Shown one piece after another: positions 9,601 to 20,796 of a stretch of 64,000 nt of DNA. The DNA is taken from positions 88,374-152,373 of the forward strand of contig NZ_SJEX01000002.1 of assembly GCF_005930495.1 (NCBI RefSeq), given 5' to 3'. The stretch comes from Modestobacter excelsi (lineage in GTDB: Bacteria; Actinomycetota; Actinomycetes; Mycobacteriales; Geodermatophilaceae). The notes beneath the pieces are model-generated. The model was not told the origin of the DNA. It saw nothing but the letters and a program-made list of their open reading frames with translations, and searched no databases. Positions within the stretch are counted from its first letter, which is position 1, and the number at the start of each line of letters is the position of its first letter. Position numbers and translations under genes: made by a program.

Positions 9601-11182
9601 GGCCGACACCGGCGGTGTCTGGACCTCCTCCGCGGGTGCCGCCCGCCAGTCGGTGGCCGCGGGCACGGCGACGTTCGCCATGACCAAGGGCACCAACACC
9701 GGCTCCTACCTGGGCACGGTGTCGGCCACCAGCTCCGACGTGCAGGCGTCGTTCTCGCTGGCCTCGGTGCCGACCGGCGGTGGCGCGTTCGTCTACGTCA
9801 CCGCTCGCCAGGTCGGGCTGAACACCTCCTACTCCACGCAGGTCCGGGTGCTGGCCGACGGTTCGGTCGGGGTGTCCCTGGTCCGCTTCGCCGGCACCAC
9901 CAACGCCGTGCTCATCGGCAAGGAGGTCGTCGTGAAGGGCCTGACCTACACCGCCGGCACCGTGCTCCGGGTCGACGTCCAGGCCGTGGGCACCGCGCCG
10001 ACCAGCCTGTCGGCCACGGTGTGGGCGGACGGCACGACCCGGCCGACCACACCGACGGTCACCGCCACGGACACCACCGCAGCGCTGCAGGCGCCCGGAT
10101 CGGTGGGCCTGCTCGGGTACCTCTCCGGCAGCGCGACCAGCCCGGTCGACGTCCGGGTGACCTCGTTCGGGGCCGTCCCGGTCGGCGGCACGCCGGCACC
10201 GACGACGCCGACCGCGCCGACGACGCCGACCGAGCCGCCCGCCCCCGTCCCGCCGGTGGCCCCGGCGAACACCGCCCCGACGGCCGCCTTCACCGCGGCC
10301 ACGGACGCCCTGTCGGTGACCGTCGACGGCTCGGGCTCCACGGACGCCGACGGCACCGTGACCGCCTCCGCCTGGGACTTCGGTGACAACGGCACCGGCA
10401 CCGGCACCACCGCGTCGCACACCTACGCCGCGGCGGGCAGCTACACCGTCACCCTGACGGTGACCGACGACGACGGCGCCACCGCCCGCACCCAACGGAC
10501 GGTGACCGTCACCGCCCCGGTCACCCCGGCCCCGCCGGCCGACGTCATCGCCGCCGACGGCTTCGACCGGACCGTCACCGGTGGCCTGGGCACGGCCGAG
10601 GACGGCGGCAACTGGACCGTCAGCGCCGGCGCCACGCGGCAGTCGGTGTCGGGGGGCGCCGCGACGTTCGCCCTGACCAAGGGCACGAGCACCGGGTCCT
10701 ACCTCAGCGGGGTCGCGGAGAGCAGCGTGGACGTGCGGACGGCGCTCTCGCTGTCCGCCGTGCCGACCGGCGGCGGGGCCACGGTCTACGTGGGCGCCCG
10801 CCGGGTGGACACCAACGTGGCCTACCAGGGCCGGGTGCGCGTCCTCGCCGACGGCACGGTGGCCGTCGCCCTGGTCAAGCAGGCCGGCACCAGCAACGAC
10901 GTGCTCATCGGCAAGGAGGTCGTGCTCACGGGCCTGACCTACACGCCGGGCACCGTGCTCGACGTGCGGGTCGTCGCCACCGGCACCGGCGCCACGCAGC
11001 TGGCGGCGACGGTGTGGGCGGCCGGCACGACCGAGCCGACCACCCCCACGGTGACCGGGACCGACACGACCGCCGCCCTCCAGGCAGCGGGCTCGGTCGG
11101 GCTGACCGCCTACCTGTCGGGCAGCGCCACCTCCCCGGTGGACGTGCGGTTCAGCGAGATCACCGTCACGCCGGTCGCGTGA
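6692..11182 (+). CDS. Large secreted beta-propeller / LamG / PKD multidomain protein
   Basis: A 1496-residue exported protein. A signal peptide (RARTATIAARTT, hydrophobic core, AHA-DS cleavage near 35) is followed by a beta-propeller-like region (~50-430, repeated VxVAGxF and AYDxxTG strands), a fibronectin-III-like module (~461-550), a LamG/concanavalin-like domain (~559-775), two PKD domains (~782-868, ~869-948, each with WDFGDG or WAFGDG and a TVTLTVTDDDGA strand), a jelly-roll domain (~950-1160), a Pro/Thr linker (~1165-1190), a third PKD (~1190-1268) and a second copy of the jelly-roll (~1270-1496). The two jelly-rolls share DGF.RTVTGGLGTA and LIGKEVV. There is no LPxTG anchor. Its place between two polysaccharide operons suggests a cell-surface or matrix carbohydrate-binding role; no catalytic site was recognised. 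Confidence 0.87.
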   Translation: MRARTATIAARTTAGVVGLALAIGVLGAAVPAAHADSAPVDPTSSATPSTVTADALPTVQINGVAWAQVVVGNTVYVAGKFTSARPAGAAAGTQETVRNNMLAYDIRTGALVTSFAPDLNAQALAVAASPDGSRVYVAGDFSTANGQTRKRVAAYDTATGQLVADFKPSVTGQVRALAVTGSAVYLGGSISAVGTTSRTSLAAVSPSGALLPWAPVAGAAATGGSKEVLALVATNGGAQVVASGRFASLNGVAATGVGALDAATGATRPFAVNRIITNQGTNSAIWNLSTDGTTVFGSGYDYYGPGNLEGTFAAKADGGALVSVAYCRGDNYSSYATGGVVYIASHMHDCSYVGGYGDIGQYKRATAFTVAATRTVTGSTFRNNNWLGQPAGSLLDWFPTIPAGTYTGQDQGSWSVAGNTQYVVYGGEFPSVNGTRQQGLVRFATAAIAPNKIGPDAALLKPTVTAVGAGAVRVAWTATADQDNENLTYRVYRDGATTPFYETTQASTWWNTPAMVIGDTGLPAGTHTYRLTVTDPMGNVARPAAVSVTLATGGAARPYADVVRADGATDLWSLGETSGTTAYDLEGATDMTTGTAVTRGTAGALSGDANTAYTLSNSTSSFASTRTAVAGPQTFSVEAWFKTTSRTGGRIVGFGNSTTGASNLYDRMAFLDATGRVVFGVYNGATTAVTSPLAYNDGRWHQVTATLSSNGLVLYMDGKQVASRTDAVSAQPYTGYWRIGYDNVWAGSTTFTGSIDEVAVYPTALTAAQVASHVAVATTGSARNQAPNAAFTSTATFLDAGFDARSSSDTDGTVVGYAWDFGDGTTGTGPTATHGYRTAGTYAVTLTVTDDDGATARKTASVSVVAPPANVAPTAAFTAVSGGATGSFDATASGDTDGTIAGYRWAFGDGATGTGVTASHTYAQDGTYTVTLTVTDDDGATTSTTEQVTIVSGVLAADGFGRTVTGGLGTADTGGVWTSSAGAARQSVAAGTATFAMTKGTNTGSYLGTVSATSSDVQASFSLASVPTGGGAFVYVTARQVGLNTSYSTQVRVLADGSVGVSLVRFAGTTNAVLIGKEVVVKGLTYTAGTVLRVDVQAVGTAPTSLSATVWADGTTRPTTPTVTATDTTAALQAPGSVGLLGYLSGSATSPVDVRVTSFGAVPVGGTPAPTTPTAPTTPTEPPAPVPPVAPANTAPTAAFTAATDALSVTVDGSGSTDADGTVTASAWDFGDNGTGTGTTASHTYAAAGSYTVTLTVTDDDGATARTQRTVTVTAPVTPAPPADVIAADGFDRTVTGGLGTAEDGGNWTVSAGATRQSVSGGAATFALTKGTSTGSYLSGVAESSVDVRTALSLSAVPTGGGATVYVGARRVDTNVAYQGRVRVLADGTVAVALVKQAGTSNDVLIGKEVVLTGLTYTPGTVLDVRVVATGTGATQLAATVWAAGTTEPTTPTVTGTDTTAALQAAGSVGLTAYLSGSATSPVDVRFSEITVTPVA

Positions 11183-11187
11183 GCCGA

Positions 11188-11218
11188 CTGCGGGGCCGCG
11201 CCGGACGCGGCCCCGCAG
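11188..11218 (+). terminator. Terminator hairpin after large secreted protein
   Basis: Perfect 13-bp GC-rich arms (11188-11200 and 11206-11218) around CCGGA, six bases after the stop codon. Confidence 0.8.
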
Positions 11219-11234
11219 GACCCCAGTTCGGGTG

Positions 11235-11266
11235 ACGCCCGGTGCCGCAGCAGCGGCACCGGGCGT
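11235..11266 (+). terminator. Second hairpin, followed by TTCGCG
   Basis: Perfect 13-bp arms (11235-11247 and 11254-11266) lie just downstream of the first terminator and before the flippase ribosome site GGGGAGGA. Probably a back-up terminator. Confidence 0.65.
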
Positions 11267-11287
11267 TCGCGCGGGGAGGATCAGCAC

Positions 11288-12547
11288 GTGACCGGAGTGG
11301 TGCGCCTGCTGCGGCGTCCGGCCACCGGCGCCCTCGCCGGCCAGGTGACGTCCGCCCTGGCCGGGTTCGTGCTGCAGGTCGCCGCGGCCCGGGCGCTGGG
11401 CGCCGCGGGCCTGGCCACCTTCTCCTTGGCCTACGGCGCCATCGTGCTGGCCACCGCCGTGTGCAGCGGCCTGGTCGGCGACTCGCTCACCGTCCTGGAC
11501 CGCCGCGAACCGCGGGTCCGGGCCGGGCTGCACGTGAGCACGGCCCTCGTCTCCGGCGCCGCCGGGCTGGCCGGCGGCGTGCTGGGCGTGGCCACCGGCG
11601 TCCTGCCGGCCTGGGCCGGGCTGCTGCTCGGCGCCGCGACGGCGGCCTTCGTGCTCGAGGACACCCTGCGCCGGCTGCTGATGGCCACCGGCCGGTTCTG
11701 GTCGCTGCCCGCCGTCGACGTCACCAGCCTCGTCGTCGCCCTCGGGACCCTGCTGGTCGCCGCGGACGCCGGTGGGCTGTCCCTGTCCTCCTTCGTCGTC
11801 GCCCTGCTGGCGGGGCAGTCCGCTGCCGCCGTCGTCGCCTGGGTGCTGCTGCCCGCGGCCGAGCGGCCGCGGGGTCCGTGGCGGGACCCGGCGCTGGGGA
11901 CCGTGTTCGCCTTCGGCAGCTGGCGTGCCGCCGCGCAGACGGTCCGCCCGGCGCTGCTGACCGTGCTGCGGCTGTTCGTCGTCGCCGTCGCCGGCGCGGC
12001 GGCCTACGGCCCGCTCGAGGCCGCCCGGGTCTACACGGCGCCGACCCTGGTGCTCGTCGCCGGCCTGGGCACCTTCCTGCTGCCGTACTTCGTCTCGCTG
12101 CGCCCGCACGGGCCGGCCGCCGGGCTGCGGGCCGCCGACCGGGCTGCGGCGGGTCTGGCCCTCGCCGTCGGGGTCATCGGGCTGCTCGCCGTGGTCGCGC
12201 TGCCCTGGGCGGGTCCGCTGATCACCGGCGGCGACTACCCGGTGCCGGGCGGGGCGGTGGCCGGCTGGTCGGTGTACGCCGTCGCCAGCGCCGTCCTGCT
12301 GCCCTACTCCGGGCTCGCCTCGGTGCACGGGGCGCAGCGCCGGGTGCTGGTGCTCCGCGGCTTCGAGTTCGCCTCGCTGGCCGCGGTCGCCCTGCTGCTG
12401 CTGGCCGTCGACGGCGGCGTGCCGTGGACGCCGCTGGCACTGACGCTGGGCCCGGTGCTGGCCGCCGCGGCCGTCCGGCGCTCGGTGCTGCGGCCGCTGG
12501 CGCGCAGCGCGCCCGTGCCCGCCGTCCGTGCACCGGCCGTCGCATGA
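11288..12547 (+). CDS. Wzx-type polysaccharide flippase (MVF/MATE fold)
   Basis: A 419-residue membrane protein predicted to flip undecaprenyl-linked repeat units to the outer face. The sequence is almost entirely alternating hydrophobic helices (roughly 12) with short charged loops. The N-terminus (TGALAGQVTSALAGFVLQV, ARALGAAGLATFSLAYG) has the pattern of RfbX/Wzx exporters. GTG 11288 sits after GGGGAGGATCAGCAC. The stop overlaps the ATG of the next membrane gene, so the two are coupled. Family assignment rests on topology and context, not on a catalytic motif. Confidence 0.78.
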   Translation: MTGVVRLLRRPATGALAGQVTSALAGFVLQVAAARALGAAGLATFSLAYGAIVLATAVCSGLVGDSLTVLDRREPRVRAGLHVSTALVSGAAGLAGGVLGVATGVLPAWAGLLLGAATAAFVLEDTLRRLLMATGRFWSLPAVDVTSLVVALGTLLVAADAGGLSLSSFVVALLAGQSAAAVVAWVLLPAAERPRGPWRDPALGTVFAFGSWRAAAQTVRPALLTVLRLFVVAVAGAAAYGPLEAARVYTAPTLVLVAGLGTFLLPYFVSLRPHGPAAGLRAADRAAAGLALAVGVIGLLAVVALPWAGPLITGGDYPVPGGAVAGWSVYAVASAVLLPYSGLASVHGAQRRVLVLRGFEFASLAAVALLLLAVDGGVPWTPLALTLGPVLAAAAVRRSVLRPLARSAPVPAVRAPAVA

Positions 12548-13791
12548 CCGCGGCACTGACGGCGGCACTGACGGCGGGCACCGGTTTCCCGACCGGCCGG
12601 GGGCGGAGCTCCTGGGTCCTCCAGCTGGCGACGCTGCTGATGGTGCTGGGCGCGGTCGACTGGCGCCGCGGTGCCTACTTCGCCGGCTCGGTGGACCCGG
12701 TCGTGCTCAGCAAGGCGCTGGTCGCCGGGCTCGGCCTGCTGCTGGCCTTCGGGCTGGCCTCCGCCGGGCGCGGTCACCGGCTCGGCACGCTGTCGGTGTG
12801 GTGGCTGGCGATCGTGCTGGGCAGCTCGGTCTGGGGCGCGCTGACCGCGGGCAAGCTGCTCGGTGGCGGGGTGATGGCCGTCCGGGTGGCCGTGCTCGGC
12901 GCCACCGTGTTCTTCCTGCTCCGGGCAGCACCGTCGCTGGAGGTGCTGCGCCGGACGGCCTGGGCGTGCGGCGCCGTCGCGGTGCTCGCCTCGCTGACCG
13001 GCCTGCCCGCGATGACCGACGGCCGGCTGGCCGGCGGCCTGCCGGCGATGGACCCCAACGCGCTGGCACTGCTGGCCGGCATCCCGCTGGTCTTCCTGGC
13101 CTGGCGCACCGTGCTCGGCGAGGCCAGCTGGGGCATGGCCGTCGGCGGCTGCTGCCTCCTCGCCGTGCTGTGGCTCACCGGGTCGCGCACGGCCCTGCTC
13201 ATGCTGCTCGTCGGCGTCGCCGCGATGGCGGTGCAGGTCCGCCGGCCCCGGGTCGGGCTGGTCGTCGGCGTGCTGGTGCTCGGCGCGCTGGGCGCGGTCG
13301 GCGCGGTCGCCACCGGCGTGCTGTCCAGCTTCGCGGAGCGCGGCGGGGACGGCACCAGCACGCTGGGCTCCCGCTTCATCGCCTGGCGGGCCGCCCTGAC
13401 CTGGGCGGACTCCACCTGGCAGGCCGTCTTCGGTGGCGGTCTCAACATCAAGATCATCCGCGTGACGGGGCAGTACTGGGAGACCCAGCCGCTGGACAGC
13501 AGCTGGGCGTCCCTCCTCGTGCAGACCGGCGTCCTCGGCCTGCTCGTCGCCGCCGGCTGGGTGTGCTGGGTGGCCCGCGGCGCGCTGCGCGCCCCGTACC
13601 CGCACCGGGTCCTCTTCGTCGGGCTCTGGGTCTTCCTGGTCGGCCGCAGCCTGCTGGAGAGCGGGCTGTTCGACGCCAGCCCGGCCTTCCTGCTCTTCCT
13701 CTCCGTGTCGCTGCTGGCCGAGGGCGCCTCCCGCCAGCGGCTGCGGGACGAGCTCGGCGACGCCTCGCCCGTCCCCGCTCTCCAGCGCTGA
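12544..13791 (+). CDS. O-antigen ligase/polymerase-like membrane protein (Wzy/WaaL type)
   Basis: A 415-residue polytopic membrane protein with about ten helices. It has the Wzy_C/O-antigen-ligase features: LWLTGSRTALLMLLVG, then a large extracytoplasmic loop (GDGTSTLGSRFIAWRAAL to GGGLNIKIIRV), then SSWASLLVQTGVLGLL. It likely polymerises flipped repeat units or ligates the polymer to an acceptor. ATG 12544 overlaps the flippase stop. The first codons contain a short direct repeat (TAALTAALTAG). It is the last gene before the convergent Wzz-type gene. Confidence 0.82.
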   Translation: MTAALTAALTAGTGFPTGRGRSSWVLQLATLLMVLGAVDWRRGAYFAGSVDPVVLSKALVAGLGLLLAFGLASAGRGHRLGTLSVWWLAIVLGSSVWGALTAGKLLGGGVMAVRVAVLGATVFFLLRAAPSLEVLRRTAWACGAVAVLASLTGLPAMTDGRLAGGLPAMDPNALALLAGIPLVFLAWRTVLGEASWGMAVGGCCLLAVLWLTGSRTALLMLLVGVAAMAVQVRRPRVGLVVGVLVLGALGAVGAVATGVLSSFAERGGDGTSTLGSRFIAWRAALTWADSTWQAVFGGGLNIKIIRVTGQYWETQPLDSSWASLLVQTGVLGLLVAAGWVCWVARGALRAPYPHRVLFVGLWVFLVGRSLLESGLFDASPAFLLFLSVSLLAEGASRQRLRDELGDASPVPALQR

Positions 13792-13828
13792 CCCGCCGGG
13801 CCCCCGCCCGGCAGGCGCCTGACGCGAG

Positions 13829-13871
13829 GGTCACTCCTGGCGGGTCGCGCCCTGGAGCCCGGGGAGTGACC
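13829..13871. terminator. Stem-loop with GGTCACTCC / GGAGTGACC arms
   Basis: Exact 9-bp arms at 13829-13837 and 13863-13871 with a 25-base loop lie between convergent genes. May help to terminate; the arms also carry the GTCAC motif seen elsewhere in the locus. Confidence 0.45.
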
Positions 13872-13887
13872 GGCCCTGGACGCAGCA

Positions 13888-13919
13888 CAGCCCGGACGGT
13901 CAGCGGACCGTCCGGGCTG
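13888..13919. terminator. Bidirectional terminator between convergent polysaccharide genes
   Basis: Perfect 14-bp arms (13888-13901 and 13906-13919) with an AGCG loop, 19 bases beyond the stop of the minus-strand gene. Confidence 0.8.
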
Positions 13920-13937
13920 TGGTGGGGGAGCGGTGGC

Positions 13938-15146
13938 TCAGGGGCGCGACGCCGGGACGGCGTCCCGCGGAGCCGGCGTCCGCGCGCGGATCAGCTGGGC
14001 CGGCACGCTCGCCGGAGCCGGCAGGGGTGCGGACCGCGGGACCGCCCCGGCACGGGCGGCCCGGCGCCGGGGCGCGGGCTGCAGGACCACCGAGAGGACC
14101 CGGACACCGGCGGCGTCCAGGACCGAGCGCAGCTCGTGCAGGTCGGCCCGGTCGGTACGGCCGGGCGCGACGACGAGGACGACGCCCGCGTGGCCCTGGG
14201 TGGTCCGCCGCCACTCGCGCAGCGAGGCCTGCGGCGAACCGACCCGGAACTGCACGCCGACCCGCCCGGAGGCGTCGGTGAGCGGGGCCGGCGCCGTGCC
14301 GAGCACCTCGACCGGGACCTCCCAGGCGGTCAGCTCCGCGGCGACCTGGTCGACGACCGCGGCGGCAGCCGCCGGGTCGTCGTCGGAGGGCGAGAGCGCG
14401 ACCACCCGGACGAGCTGGTGCTCGGCCATCGGCTCGAGCTGGCGGGCGAGCGAGGTGGTGGGCCGGTGCGCCCGCAGCGCCCGGCCGGCCGGCGCGGCGT
14501 GCACCTGCAGCTGGTCGGCGCCGGCGCCCCAGGCGGCCCGGACGTCGTCCTCGCTGTGCACCCGGGTGTCCAGCCGGCTGCGGACGACGGCGGCCGCGGC
14601 ACCGAGCGCCAGGCCGACGACCAGACCCAGCGGCAGCAGCAGCGCCGGCAGCGGGGAGACCGGGGAGGTCGGCACGGTCGCGGGGTTGGTGACGGTCAGG
14701 CTGACCGGGGACGCGCCGTCCCCGGGCTGCTCCAGCTCCTCCACCGCGGTCCCGAAGCGCTCGGCGACGGCGTTGGCGATCCGGGCGGCCCGGCCGGCGT
14801 CGTGGTCCCTGACGGCGATCTCGATCTGCGAGGTGTCGGCCGGGTTCGTGGCGCTGACCTGCTTGCGGAGGTCGGAGAAGGAGTCGGCCAGGCCCAGCTC
14901 GTCGATCACCGGGGCGAGGACGGTGCGGCTGTCGGCGACCTGCGGGTAGCTGGTCACCCGCTGGTTGACGAACTGCGAGCCGCTGGTGCTGTCGTCGACG
15001 CTGGCCACGAAGACCTGGGCCGTCGCCTCGTAGGTCGGCGGGGTGACCAGCACGATGCCGAGCGCGACCAGCAGGCCGGCCAGGGCCACCCCGAGCCACG
15101 TCGTCCAGTACCGGCGCAGGGCCACCCAGTAGTCCTGCAGTTCCAT
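13938..15146 (-). CDS. Wzz/CapA-type chain-length determinant protein
   Basis: A 402-residue inner-membrane protein that should set polymer chain length or regulate export. It has the two-helix Wzz layout: MELQDYWVALRRYW then helix 1 (~17-37), an extracytoplasmic domain beginning PPTYEATAQVFVAS, and helix 2 (~165-185, LPALLLPLGLVVGLALG) preceded by the usual proline-rich stretch (TVPTSPVSPLP). The C-terminal ~200 residues are cytoplasmic and resemble a degenerate BY-kinase/ParA-like partner (VVRVVALSPSDDD), but no intact P-loop GKT was found, so kinase activity is unlikely. ATG 15146 was chosen because AGGGAG lies at the right distance; an ATG 33 bases upstream has none. It is transcribed against the rest of the cluster. 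Confidence 0.85.
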   Translation of the reverse strand: MELQDYWVALRRYWTTWLGVALAGLLVALGIVLVTPPTYEATAQVFVASVDDSTSGSQFVNQRVTSYPQVADSRTVLAPVIDELGLADSFSDLRKQVSATNPADTSQIEIAVRDHDAGRAARIANAVAERFGTAVEELEQPGDGASPVSLTVTNPATVPTSPVSPLPALLLPLGLVVGLALGAAAAVVRSRLDTRVHSEDDVRAAWGAGADQLQVHAAPAGRALRAHRPTTSLARQLEPMAEHQLVRVVALSPSDDDPAAAAAVVDQVAAELTAWEVPVEVLGTAPAPLTDASGRVGVQFRVGSPQASLREWRRTTQGHAGVVLVVAPGRTDRADLHELRSVLDAAGVRVLSVVLQPAPRRRAARAGAVPRSAPLPAPASVPAQLIRARTPAPRDAVPASRP

Positions 15147-15514
15147 GTCGCCGTCTCCCTGTCCACGCCCGTCGGGCACGAGGTCGCGCGCGGGCGCAGC
15201 GCCCGCGCGTCCTGGTCCTCTGCGTGCAGGCTAAGGCGCTGACCAGGCCGGATGCGGTCCCGAGCCGGCTGCCTCACCCGATGGAGAGGGGCCCGCGCCG
15301 CCCGCTCGCGGTACCGGTCTGCGGCGCTCCCGGCCGGCCGCGGGCGCCAGGCCCACCGATCAGGTCACCGGCCCCGCCCCATCGGGTGAACCTGCCCGTC
15401 GGCTCTCACGCTCGGTCACCGGATCTGCCTAGCGTGGCCCTGCGAGCCCGGCCGGACGGCGATGTCCGCCCGGTCCAGTCACGGAGCGTGTCGGTCAGTC
15501 GAGGAGAGTGCACG
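15147..15514. other. 368-bp divergent intergenic region
   Basis: Holds the divergent starts of the Wzz-type gene and the cytidylyltransferase. Low-complexity GC-rich sequence without a convincing ORF. A TAGCGT hexamer at 15430-15435 fits a TANNNT -10 box for the rightward gene, about 80 bases before its ATG; a GGTCACC motif lies just upstream. No -35 consensus recognised. Confidence 0.4.
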
Positions 15515-15988
15515 ATGTCCAGGTCCACCACAGGCGGTGCCGTCCGGCCCGTCGTCGGCTACGCGCCGGGCGCGTACGACCTCTTCCACGTCGGCCACCT
15601 GAACGTCCTCAAGCACGCCGCGGCCCACTGCGACCGGCTGGTCGTCGGGGTGGTCTCCGACGAGGTGCTGCTGCAGACCAAGGGCCGGCTGCCGGTCGTG
15701 CCGCTGGTCGAGCGCATGGAGATCGTCCGCAACCTGCGCTTCGTCGACGACGTGCACGCCGAGGTCGTCCCGGAGAAGATCGACACCTGGCGGGAGGTCC
15801 GGTTCGACGTCCTCTTCAAGGGCGACGACTGGCGGGGCACCGCCAAGGGCGACAAGCTCGAGCGCGACTTCGCCGCCGTGGGCGTGGAGGTCCAGTACTT
15901 CCCGTACACGATGCACACCTCGAGCACGATCCTGCGCAAGGCGCTGGCGGCCATCACCGCCGAGCCGGCGCTGGCCGCCCGCGCCTGA
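15515..15988 (+). CDS. TagD/RfaE-like cytidylyltransferase (glycerol-3-phosphate type)
   Basis: A 157-residue HxGH nucleotidyltransferase. The catalytic motif FHVGHLN is at ~23-29, preceded by GAYD. Later come LVERMEIVRNLRFVDDV, LFKGDDWRGTAKGDKL and YFPYTMHTSSTILRK, the conserved C-terminal block. Size and motifs match glycerol-3-phosphate cytidylyltransferase (TagD) and related CTP-dependent enzymes that make CDP-glycerol or other CDP-polyols. The usual RTxGISTT is replaced by MHTSSTI. ATG 15515 follows GAGGAGAG. A possible functional partner is the CDP-alcohol phosphotransferase at 3032. The exact substrate (glycerol, ribitol, other) is unknown. Confidence 0.85.
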   Translation: MSRSTTGGAVRPVVGYAPGAYDLFHVGHLNVLKHAAAHCDRLVVGVVSDEVLLQTKGRLPVVPLVERMEIVRNLRFVDDVHAEVVPEKIDTWREVRFDVLFKGDDWRGTAKGDKLERDFAAVGVEVQYFPYTMHTSSTILRKALAAITAEPALAARA

Positions 15989-15996
15989 CCCGGTCG

Positions 15997-16054
15997 GCCG
16001 CGTCCAGAGGCTCGTCCCGAGCCTGCGAGGGATGAGAGGGACGCGGTCCTTCAT
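15997..16054 (-). repeat. Recurrent ~58-bp palindromic element, copy 1
   Basis: Read on the minus strand: ATGAAGGACCGCGTCC, a central imperfect hairpin, then GGACGCGGCC. The same layout recurs at 19668, 24615, 28393, 28509, 36760, 44063 and 51905. It lies nine bases after the cytidylyltransferase stop and may act as a terminator. Confidence 0.8.
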
Positions 16055-16055
16055 C

Positions 16056-16061
16056 TAACCT
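16056..16061 (+). promoter_or_regulatory. Candidate -10 box TAACCT for mfd
   Basis: TAACCT fits TANNNT, ~55 bases before the GTG of mfd and directly after repeat copy 1. No clear -35. Confidence 0.4.
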
Positions 16062-16116
16062 GGGAAGCGGCCCCCGCGCGCACCCGGCGCGTCGTGCGTG
16101 GCCCCCAGGAGCAGGA

Positions 16117-19698
<3,582 letters not shown>

Positions 19699-19784
19699 CT
19701 CAGGACGGGCCCCTGGACGGGCCGAAGGCCACGACCGGCGCGGGCCTGCGACGCGGGTCACAGCCGTGTGGCACGCTCGCGGCC

Positions 19785-20792
19785 GTGTCCCGCCGTCGCG
19801 CCGTCGCCGTCCTGCTCGTGGGTGTCGCCGGGCTCGGCGGCCTGGCCGGCTGCCGCAACGCCCCGACGGTGGCCGCGTACGTGGGGGAGTCGCAGGTGAC
19901 CGTCGCCGAGCTGGACGACGCCGTCGCCGAGCGGCTCGCCGTCCCCGACATCGCCGCCTACGCCGGGGACGACGAGACCGGCTTCACCCGCCAGGTGCTC
20001 AGCCTCCAGGTGGGCGAGGAGGTCTACGCCGCCGCCGCCCGCCGGTACGACGTGCAGGTCACCGACGCCGACGTCCAGGCGCGGATCGGCCAGCTGCTGG
20101 CCGGCAGCGACCGCGACCAGGTCCTCGCCCAGGTCGCGCAGCAGCAGGGGGCCAGCGAGGACGACGTCGTGGAGAACGTCCGGCAGCAGCTGGTCCGCCA
20201 GCGGATCGCGGTCGCCGCGGGCAAGGCCGACCTGTCCGACGACGCGCTGCGCGACCGCTACGCGGCCGGCCAGCCGGCCCTGACGACGGTCGAGCTCGGC
20301 ATCGTCACCGTGCCGGACCAGCCGACGGCTGACGCCGTGCTCGCCCAGCTGACCGCCGACCCGGCCGGCTACCCGGCGGTCGCCGCGCAGTACGCCGGGG
20401 ACAACACGTTGCCCGACGTGCAGTCCTTCACCTCCGCCGACCTGCCCGACGTGCTGGCCCCCTCGGTCGCCGCCACCCAGCCCGGGCAGGGGTTCACCCA
20501 GGCCGTTCCCCAGGCCGGCGGCGTGGTCGTCGGCCTGGTGCGGTCGGTCACCGTGCCGAGCTTCGAGGACGCGCGCGCCCAGCTCGCCGAGCAGGCCGCG
20601 TCTGAGGCCGACGACGCCGGCCTGGCCCTGGTCACCGCGGTGCGCGAGGACCTCGACGTGACCGTCAACCCGCGGTACGGCGTGCTCGACGAGGGGCGGG
20701 TCGTCGCCGACGAGGGCGGGGTCGTGCTCCTGCTCGAGGACGACGCCGCAGCGGGCGCCGGCGGCACCGACCCGGGCGCTGCCGGAGACTGA
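19785..20792 (+). CDS. SurA-N-like lipoprotein (putative foldase)
   Basis: A 335-residue lipoprotein. The signal peptide ends in a lipobox LAGC with the lipidated Cys at 23. Residues ~30-165 resemble the SurA N-terminal chaperone domain (AYVGESQVTVAELDDAV, a helical QVLSLQVGEEVYAAA, then EDDVVENVRQQLVRQRI). The middle part could be a degenerate parvulin domain but no catalytic set is evident. The C-terminal tail is acidic and Ala/Gly rich. GTG 19785 is the only start that gives the full signal peptide. Four bases separate it from mazG, and the same lipoprotein-mazG neighbourhood is known from mycobacteria near mfd and eno. A periplasmic-side folding role is inferred. Confidence 0.8.
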   Translation: MSRRRAVAVLLVGVAGLGGLAGCRNAPTVAAYVGESQVTVAELDDAVAERLAVPDIAAYAGDDETGFTRQVLSLQVGEEVYAAAARRYDVQVTDADVQARIGQLLAGSDRDQVLAQVAQQQGASEDDVVENVRQQLVRQRIAVAAGKADLSDDALRDRYAAGQPALTTVELGIVTVPDQPTADAVLAQLTADPAGYPAVAAQYAGDNTLPDVQSFTSADLPDVLAPSVAATQPGQGFTQAVPQAGGVVVGLVRSVTVPSFEDARAQLAEQAASEADDAGLALVTAVREDLDVTVNPRYGVLDEGRVVADEGGVVLLLEDDAAAGAGGTDPGAAGD

Positions 20793-20796
20793 CCGG

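Noticed and set aside
6635..12568. A 1977-codon open frame opposite the large secreted protein and flippase
   Set aside because: Low-complexity Gly/Arg/Ala/Gln translation, no domain, and exactly antisense to clear genes; a typical GC-rich shadow.
13938..15146. The Wzz-type protein as an active BY-kinase fusion
   Set aside because: The C-terminal part lacks an intact Walker A lysine motif and a Tyr-rich tail.
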